Positions 58,688 to 64,000 of a stretch of 64,000 nt of DNA are shown piece after piece. The notes below the pieces were generated by a model. The model was not told the DNA's origin and made no database searches. It was given only the letters and a program-made list of their open reading frames with translations. The stretch is taken from NCBI GenBank assembly GCA_948144175.1, contig CANXME010000547.1, positions 27,867-91,866 of the forward strand. The letters run 5' to 3'. The position numbers and the translations under genes were made by a program. Origin of the DNA: Closterium sp. NIES-65 (Eukaryota; Streptophyta; Zygnematophyceae; Desmidiales; Closteriaceae). The stretch's first letter is position 1, and every line of letters begins with the position of its first letter.

Positions 58688-60235
58688 TGTGAAAGTTTAG
58701 AAGAAAGTAGAGGGTTGGCACTAGCAAGAATGAGGATACAAATAGCAAACCCTAGAAGGGTTGTACTCGCTATAAAGCACCCCACTACAGGCTAGAGCAT
58801 AATATTCTGACACACCCCCATAGCCAAAGTGGGGTGTAATCAGCAGAGCAAGCAAAGCAGTACAAGCTCAGGGTGGATCACAATGTCACCACACATTCTG
58901 AGCACAAGTTGAAGAAGGAATAGTTTAAAGTTCACAATTATGAGCAAAGATAGAGGCTATCGCAGAGGGCTAGTGTGGAAGAGGGACTATGAGAGGAGAG
59001 GAGGGAGTGGGCGGCAACTGAAGCTGTTGGCACACAGCGCAACTGGAGCAACTGGCACACGGGCAACTGGAGCAACTGGCACACTAGCAACTGGAGCAAC
59101 TGGAGCAACTGGCACACGAGCTACTGGAGTAACTGGCTCCGCGGCAAACAGTAGCGGCAAACGAGCAACGGACTCACGGGCGACTGGAGCAACGGGCTCA
59201 CGGGCGACTGGCGCAACGGGCTCACGGGCGACTGGTGCAACGGTCTCACGGGCGACTTGAGCTGCTGGCTTCTCGGCGGCCACCCCCTTCAACCTCCCCA
59301 AACTATCCCACCCCCATTTCACACACCCCCTACTGCACCCCTAGGGTCACTCACACCCCACCCCCTAGCACCACTCCGTCGACTCCCACACACCCACCCC
59401 CCTCAGCGGCAGCTGCAGCAGTGGGAGACAGAGGAGGACAAGCAGGGGAGACCACACACCCGCCACCCCCCAGCGGCCCCCGAAGGAGCCGCGACGGGCG
59501 ACGGGAAAAGGGGGGGCGGAGGGAAGGAGGCTGTGCCGTAGGTAGGGCGACAGGGCCGAGCCGTAGGTAGGGCGACGGGGCTGTTACGCAGGTAGGGCGA
59601 CGGGGCCGGGGCGCAGGTAGGGCGACGGGGCCAGGGCAGAGGCGCAGGTAGGGCGACGGGGCCGGAGCACAGGTAGGGCGACGGGGGTCGAGGCGCAGGT
59701 AGGGCAACGGGGCCGGGGCCGCAGGTAGGGCGACGGGGCCGCAGGTAGGGCGGCAGGACGACGGGGCCGCTGGCGGCTGTTCGGGGCCGATAGGAGCGGC
59801 GACGGGGGGCGACGCGCGGGCCCCCCGTCGCCCGTCGCAGCGCCTCCCGGGGGCGACGCGCCGAGTGACGGGGCAGAAACCCGTCGCGCGCCTCGGGGCG
59901 CACAACGGGCAGAAAACCGCCGCGCGCCTCGGGGCGCACGGCGGGCAGAAAACCACCGTGCGCCTCGGGGCGCACGGCGGGAAGAAAAAACTGCCGCACG
60001 CCACTGGGCATGCGGCACATAGAGTAGCAGTAGCAGTTGCAGCGGAAGCAATGAGGTGGTGAGCCCACCCTCAGGATCGATCCAAGGGGATCGACCTGCT
60101 CTGATAGCATGTGAAAATTTAGAAGAAAGGAGAGGGGTTTGCACTAGCAAGAATGAGGTTACAAATAGCAAACCCTAGAAGGGTAATACTCGCTATAGAG
60201 CACCCCACTACAGACTAGAGCATAATATTCTGACA
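58688..60235 (-). mobile_element. Short non-autonomous LTR element F (same family as E)
   Basis: Inserted in the gypsy integrase region with 5-bp duplication ATGAA (58683-58687, 60236-60240). LTRs are 58688-58812 and 60110-60235. The primer site on the minus strand reads TGCTATCAGAGCAGG (about 60095-60109). The 1.55-kb interior has no retroelement domains. It contains a run of GCAGGTAGGGCGACGGGGCC units (59540-59760) and the same GGGCGCACGGCGGGCAGAAA block as E. It looks structurally whole. Confidence 0.88.
59540..59770. repeat. GTAGGGCGACGGGGC tandem repeat in element F
   Basis: About ten degenerate units of 18-30 bp. In element orientation they read GCCCCGTCGCCCTACCTGCG, matching the leader repeat of element G. 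Confidence 0.85.
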
Positions 60236-60949
60236 ATGAAGAGCTCAAGGAAGCGGAGGGCGGGTCAATTGAAGCCGATACCACCGCCCGAGCGCGCCTG
60301 GCAGCAGGTTACCATGGACCTCGTCACAGGGTTACCTTCGAACCCTGGGGGTAACGACGCGGTGATGGTCGTCGTTGACAGATTGACGAAGATGGCACAC
60401 TTCGCTGCGTGCAAAATGTTGATCTCAGCCGAGGAGACCGCTCATCTGTTCATCGTGGCCGTTGTTCGCCTGCACGGGATACCAGCAGCAATTATCAGCG
60501 ACAGGGACACGAAGTTCACCAGCAACTTCTAGAAGAACCTCTAGGAGCATTTTGGAACCAGGCTACAGTTCAGTTCGTCGTACCACCTCGAGACCGACGG
60601 TCAAACGGAGCGGACGAATCAGACGATGGAGTAGTTGATTCGTGCCACGTGCGACGACCCCACGACTTGGGAGTAGCAGCTGCCGCTGATCGAGTTCGCG
60701 TACAATAATGCCACGTCAGCGACGACGCATCAGTCCCCCTTCTACTTGAACTACGGGTAAAATCCTACTGTGCCCATGACGCCGAGTCCAGACAACCCAA
60801 CGCCACGAGCACAGCAATTCGCCGAAATTCTGCAAGCTGCCCGCACCAGAGCCGCAGACGCAATTAAAAAAGCAAACACCATCGCTAAGCGCAACGCTGA
60901 CCGCCACCGCCACCCAGTCATATACCAGTTAGGGGATTACGTACTGCTC

Positions 60950-61081
60950 TGTCAGAACATTATAGCTTACTTATTTGTGTAGGCTATAGTGGGATATCCC
61001 ATAGGGGGTACAACCCAATTAGGGTTTCCTATATGTACTCACTTCATTCATAGTCATTTCATCCTCGTTCTCTATCTCACA
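60950..61081 (+). repeat. 5' LTR of copia element G
   Basis: 132 bp with TG...CA termini. It shares blocks with the LTRs of D, E and F (GTAGGCTATAGTGGG, GTACAACCC, TAGGGTTT). Confidence 0.85.
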
Positions 61082-61239
61082 TGGTATCAGAGCAGGTCCC
61101 CTCCTAGGGACTGTTCCTAGGGCCCACCGAAGCGCGCCTCGAGTCGCGCTCTCTTTTTTTTTTAGCGACCCGTCGTGTCGCACCCCCCCCCCCCTAGCGG
61201 CCCGTCGCGCCGCCCTTTCGGTCGCGCCGAGCTACCTTA

Positions 61240-62095
61240 GCGGCGATGGCGCGCCGCCCTTGCAGCGGCCTGTCGCGCCGCCCTACCTTGCGGCCCCACC
61301 GCCCTACTCCTGCGGCCCCGCCGCCCTACGTCGCGGCCTCGCCGCCCTACCTTTCGACGGCCCCGCCGCCCTACGTCGCGGCCTCGCCGCCCTACCTTTC
61401 GACGGCCCCGCCGCCCTACGTCGCGGCCCAGCCGCTCTACTTCGACGGCCCCGCCGCCCTACACCGACAGCTCCACCGCCCTACTTACGCGGCCCCGCCG
61501 CCTTACTCCTGCGGCCTCGCCGCCCTACGTCGCGGCCCCGCCGCCCTACCCTTCGACGGCCCCGCCGCCCTACATCGCGGACCCGCCGCCCTACACCGAC
61601 GGCCCCCGCCGCCCTACGTCGCAGCCCCGCCACCCTACACCGACGGCCCCGCCGCCCTACTGACGCGGCCTCGCGCCCTACTCCTGCGGCCCCGCCGCCC
61701 TACTTCGCGGCCCCGCCGCCCTACCTTTCGACGGCCCCGCCGCCCTACTCCTGCGGCCCGCCAGCCGCCCTACCTGCTGCCCTCCCGCAGCTCTACCTGC
61801 GGCCCACCCGCCGCCCTACCCACGACCGCCGCGCCGCCCTGAACCAGCGCCACCGAGCCGCCCGACCGCCGGGTCGCCCAGCAGCCGAGCCGCCTAGCCG
61901 CCCCGCAGCCGAGCCGCTGAGCCGCCGAGCCGCCCAACAACCGAGCCGCCGAGCCACCCAGCAGCCGAAGCAGCCGAGCCGCCGAGCCGCCGAGCAGCCG
62001 AGCCGCCCAGCAGCTGAGCCGCCCAGCAGCCGAGCCGCCCAGCAGCCGAGCCGTCGGCTGCTGAGCTGCCCTACTTCCAGACCGCCCGACCTGCC
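61240..62095 (+). repeat. G/C-rich leader repeats of element G
   Basis: About 25 degenerate units around GCGGCCCCGCCGCCCTACNTC to 61800, then CCGAGCCGCCGAGCAGC-type units to 62060. They lie between primer site and gag. Open frames here (Pro/Ala/Tyr-rich) are not genes. Confidence 0.9.
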
Positions 62096-62169
62096 CAGTC
62101 TGGTGAGCACAGAGCCTTTATCACTGCACTGCCCTCACCCAACTGTTTGCACTGCAAGAGTCTGTCGTC

Positions 62170-64000
62170 ATGGCTACCCCTAGTGTCCTCGCTTTCGACG
62201 CTGAGGGTCGCGCCATTGACTTTGAGGTCTGGGTCGACGACCTGTAGCTGTTCTTACAGTGCGATAGGGCAGACGGTCTTTCCCTCTTTGACCTCACCTC
62301 TGGCGCCTCTCCTGCCCCTGCTGCTGATGCTGACCCTACTGTTCGCTCCCAGTGGGCCACGCGCGATGCTGCTGCACGTCTTGCTGTGCGTCGCCACCTC
62401 CCTACCTCTGAGCGTGCGCACTTTAGTCAGTACAAGAGTGCTCAGACCTTGTACGACGCTATAGTTGCACGCTACTCCTCCCCTGCCACTGCTGCACTAA
62501 GCCGCCTCATGCTACCCTTCCTCTTCCTTGACCTTGCCGCCTTTCCCACTGTCGCTGATCTCATTACGCACCTCCGCACTAGTGACACCCGCTACCGCGC
62601 TGCGCTTCCTGCTGACTTCTGCGCCAAGAACCCCCCCCCCATGTACATCACTCTCTACTTTCTAGTCACCAGCCTCCCTGACTCCCTTCGTGTAGTCCGG
62701 GACCACTTTCTCGCGGTCTGTCCCACCACTCTCACAGTCGACAGCCTAGAGAAGGCTCTCCTAGCGGCGGAGAAGAGCATCGTCGCTGTAGGAGCTTCTC
62801 AAGGTGACCCCCGCGCCCCCATCTTTGAGGGGTGTTCTCCTTCCCCTCTCTTGCCCTCTGTCGCCTCTGCCGCTGCGGCCGACCTCGTTGGTCTTGAGTC
62901 GGTCAGTGCGGCGTCTGCCCCTAGCGGGAGACGCCGCCCTGGCAAGGGCAAGGGGGGCAAGGGAGCGGGTGGGGCTAGCGGGGGCGGTGGCGGTGGAGGT
63001 GGAGGCGGCGGAGGGAGTGGGAGTGGCGGTGGAGGAGGTGGCGGGGGTGCGGGTGCTAGTGGTAGCAATGGAGGCGGAGGCGGCGTCGGTGGCGGCGGTA
63101 CTGGCGGAGGTGGCGGCGGTGGCGGAGGTGGAGGAGGTGGAGGTGGAGGTGGTGGAGGTGGTCGGAAGTGGCACTTCACAGCGGAGCGGCACTGGGGGTG
63201 GTCAGCGCCAGCAGCACCAGCAGCGTTCTCGCGACGTCCCCACCCCTCAGCAGCTCCGTGAGTGGTACACGCAGCGTCAGCGTGGTGGGGGACTTGGTCC
63301 CTGCACCTACGTCCTTCGCACCAGCGACCGCGGCGGGTGAGCAGTGTAGGGGTGCCAACCCCACCCAGCGCTGTTTTGGCTGCCTGACGGACGCTTGGTC
63401 GTCAGCAGTTTCCGGAGGCCACCGAGATCCCCCGCTGGGGAGAGCTGTCTAGGGCTGGCGTAGCTATCTTTGATCTTGACTTTGATGCTATCCTTGCAGC
63501 CATGTATGCTGTGACTATTAGTGATGAGGGTGACTGTTAGAGATGTTTTCCGCCCGACCCGGGCATTGAGACTGTTGCTCTAGGTACTGGTGAGGCTGCT
63601 GCCCTAGGTGCTTGCGACGCTGCTGCTCTAGGTGCTGGTGTGTCTGCGTCCTCAGGTACTGGTGAGTCTGCGCTCTCAGGTACTACGTCGGCTTCGGCCT
63701 CCCACACCTTCACCCTTGACTCTGGGGCGTCTCGCTCCTTCTTTCGGGATTGCACCACACTCAACGCCGCTTAGTCGGCCGGTTGCGGTTTCCCTGGCTG
63801 ACCCCTCCGGGGGTCCTGTCCTGTCTCGCTTCTCCACTGTCCTCCCGTGTCCGGCGGCTCCCTCTGGCACCCTGTCTGGTCTCTACCTCCCCTCGTTCTC
63901 TACGAACTTGGTGAGTGGTGCTGACCTACAGGATGCGGGAGTCCACCAGTTCACCCCTGCTCGTCAGCGGGTGACGCACTGCACAGAGGCTAGCACAGGT
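62170..64000 (+). pseudogene. Gag and start of pol of copia element G
   Basis: Gag starts MATPSVLAFDAEGRAIDFEV. It has the copia gag helical region (HFSQYKSAQTLYDAIVARYS, SLEKALLAAEKSIVAVG). A basic/Gly-rich tail follows with a long poly-Gly stretch (62970-63165), then a Cys-rich remnant near 63370 and a protease-like region near 63715 (TLDSGASRSFFRD). It is a fossil with a few breaks and is incomplete at the window edge. Confidence 0.78.

Larger units (their letters stand above)
53176..60949 (+). mobile_element. Ty3/gypsy LTR retrotransposon H, with three later insertions
   Basis: The 5' LTR is 53176-53502 (TGTAAGGAATTTTC ... CACCCGTAACA), followed by a primer site TGGTATTCAGAGC at about 53505. 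Gag, protease, reverse transcriptase, RNase H and integrase follow in gypsy order. Elements E (55893), F (58688) and G (60950) are inserted in pol. The 3' end and 3' LTR are not seen in the window, so age cannot be judged from LTRs. It is broken, with several breaks besides the insertions. Confidence 0.85.
53686..60949 (+). pseudogene. Gag-pol region of gypsy element H
   Basis: Gag from 53686 starts MAEHIDVTNLTQEHLNDLL and carries a zinc knuckle CFACNRPGHRKSEC near 54727. Protease lies near 55015. Reverse transcriptase spans insertion E ([20 protein letters not shown] before it; MPFGLTNAPATFQ and YLDDILIYS after). RNase H lies near 57985-58330 and the integrase zinc region near 58560-58680 (HFGVEKT, CPACQV). 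The integrase core continues after insertion F (MDLVTGLPSN, ISDRDTKFTS). The domain order RT-RNaseH-integrase defines Ty3/gypsy. It is a fossil. Confidence 0.85.
60950..64000 (+). mobile_element. Copia element G, 5' portion (runs past the window)
   Basis: The 5' LTR is 60950-61081 (TGTCAGAACATTATAGC ... CTATCTCACA), and the primer site TGGTATCAGAGC is at 61082. A repetitive leader spans 61200-62100, followed by gag from 62170 and the beginning of a protease region (about 63700). It sits in gypsy H. Only one end is visible, so no duplication can be checked. The visible part is broken, with a few breaks. Confidence 0.82.

Noticed and set aside
61246-62183. Pro/Ala/Tyr-rich open frames resembling a wall extensin
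   Set aside because: The frames overlap in more than one phase on G/C-rich tandem repeats and lie between primer site and gag of a copia element.

Overview
The window looks like nuclear DNA of a green-lineage eukaryote, most likely a streptophyte (a charophycean alga or an early land plant). This is inferred from content. It holds a plant-type TLP18.3 thylakoid protein, a TBL/DUF231 polysaccharide O-acetyltransferase, a Rab geranylgeranyltransferase beta subunit, NTF2, a tropinone-reductase-like SDR, a gamma-glutamylcyclotransferase-like gene and a membrane RING protein. All have GT-AG introns, and they sit beside Ty1/copia, Ty3/gypsy and hAT elements. I cannot name the species from the sequence alone.

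Layout. 1-2.4 kb: 3' end of an SDR gene with many partial exon copies. 3.75-5.1 kb: RING gene. About 5.3-26.5 kb: one hAT DNA transposon opened by a nest of other elements. Copia element A sits in the hAT (5-bp duplication ACATC). A TA-flanked terminal-inverted-repeat element sits in the 5' LTR of A, and copia element D sits in that element (TTTGA). Copia element B, with LTRs that look identical, sits at the outer edge of A (CCAAC). 26.6-27.1 kb (minus): NTF2. 27.9-34.4 kb: Rab GGTase beta. 35.4-38.0 kb: TLP18.3. 39.5-48.7 kb: TBL. 49.6-52.6 kb (minus): gamma-glutamylcyclotransferase-like gene. 53.2-64 kb: a Ty3/gypsy element carrying two short non-autonomous LTR elements (E, F) and the 5' part of a copia element (G) that runs off the window.

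The most unusual signal lies in the host genes. Five of the seven (SDR, RabGGTB, TLP18.3, TBL, GGCT-like) carry arrays of partial exon copies, each keeping a splice acceptor or donor, beside the exon that reads through. Scattered among them are about two dozen short palindromes with the core TTTTGAG-NNNN-CTCAAAA. The central tetramer is usually itself self-complementary (AATT, TCGA, GCGC or ACGT). Almost every one lies exactly between two direct copies of a 25-100 bp segment. I saw none inside the retroelements or the hAT. This duplication-palindrome-duplication arrangement suggests one recurrent process (hairpin-driven template switching, or a very small insertion sequence) that is building the exon arrays. 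I do not recognise it as a described system.
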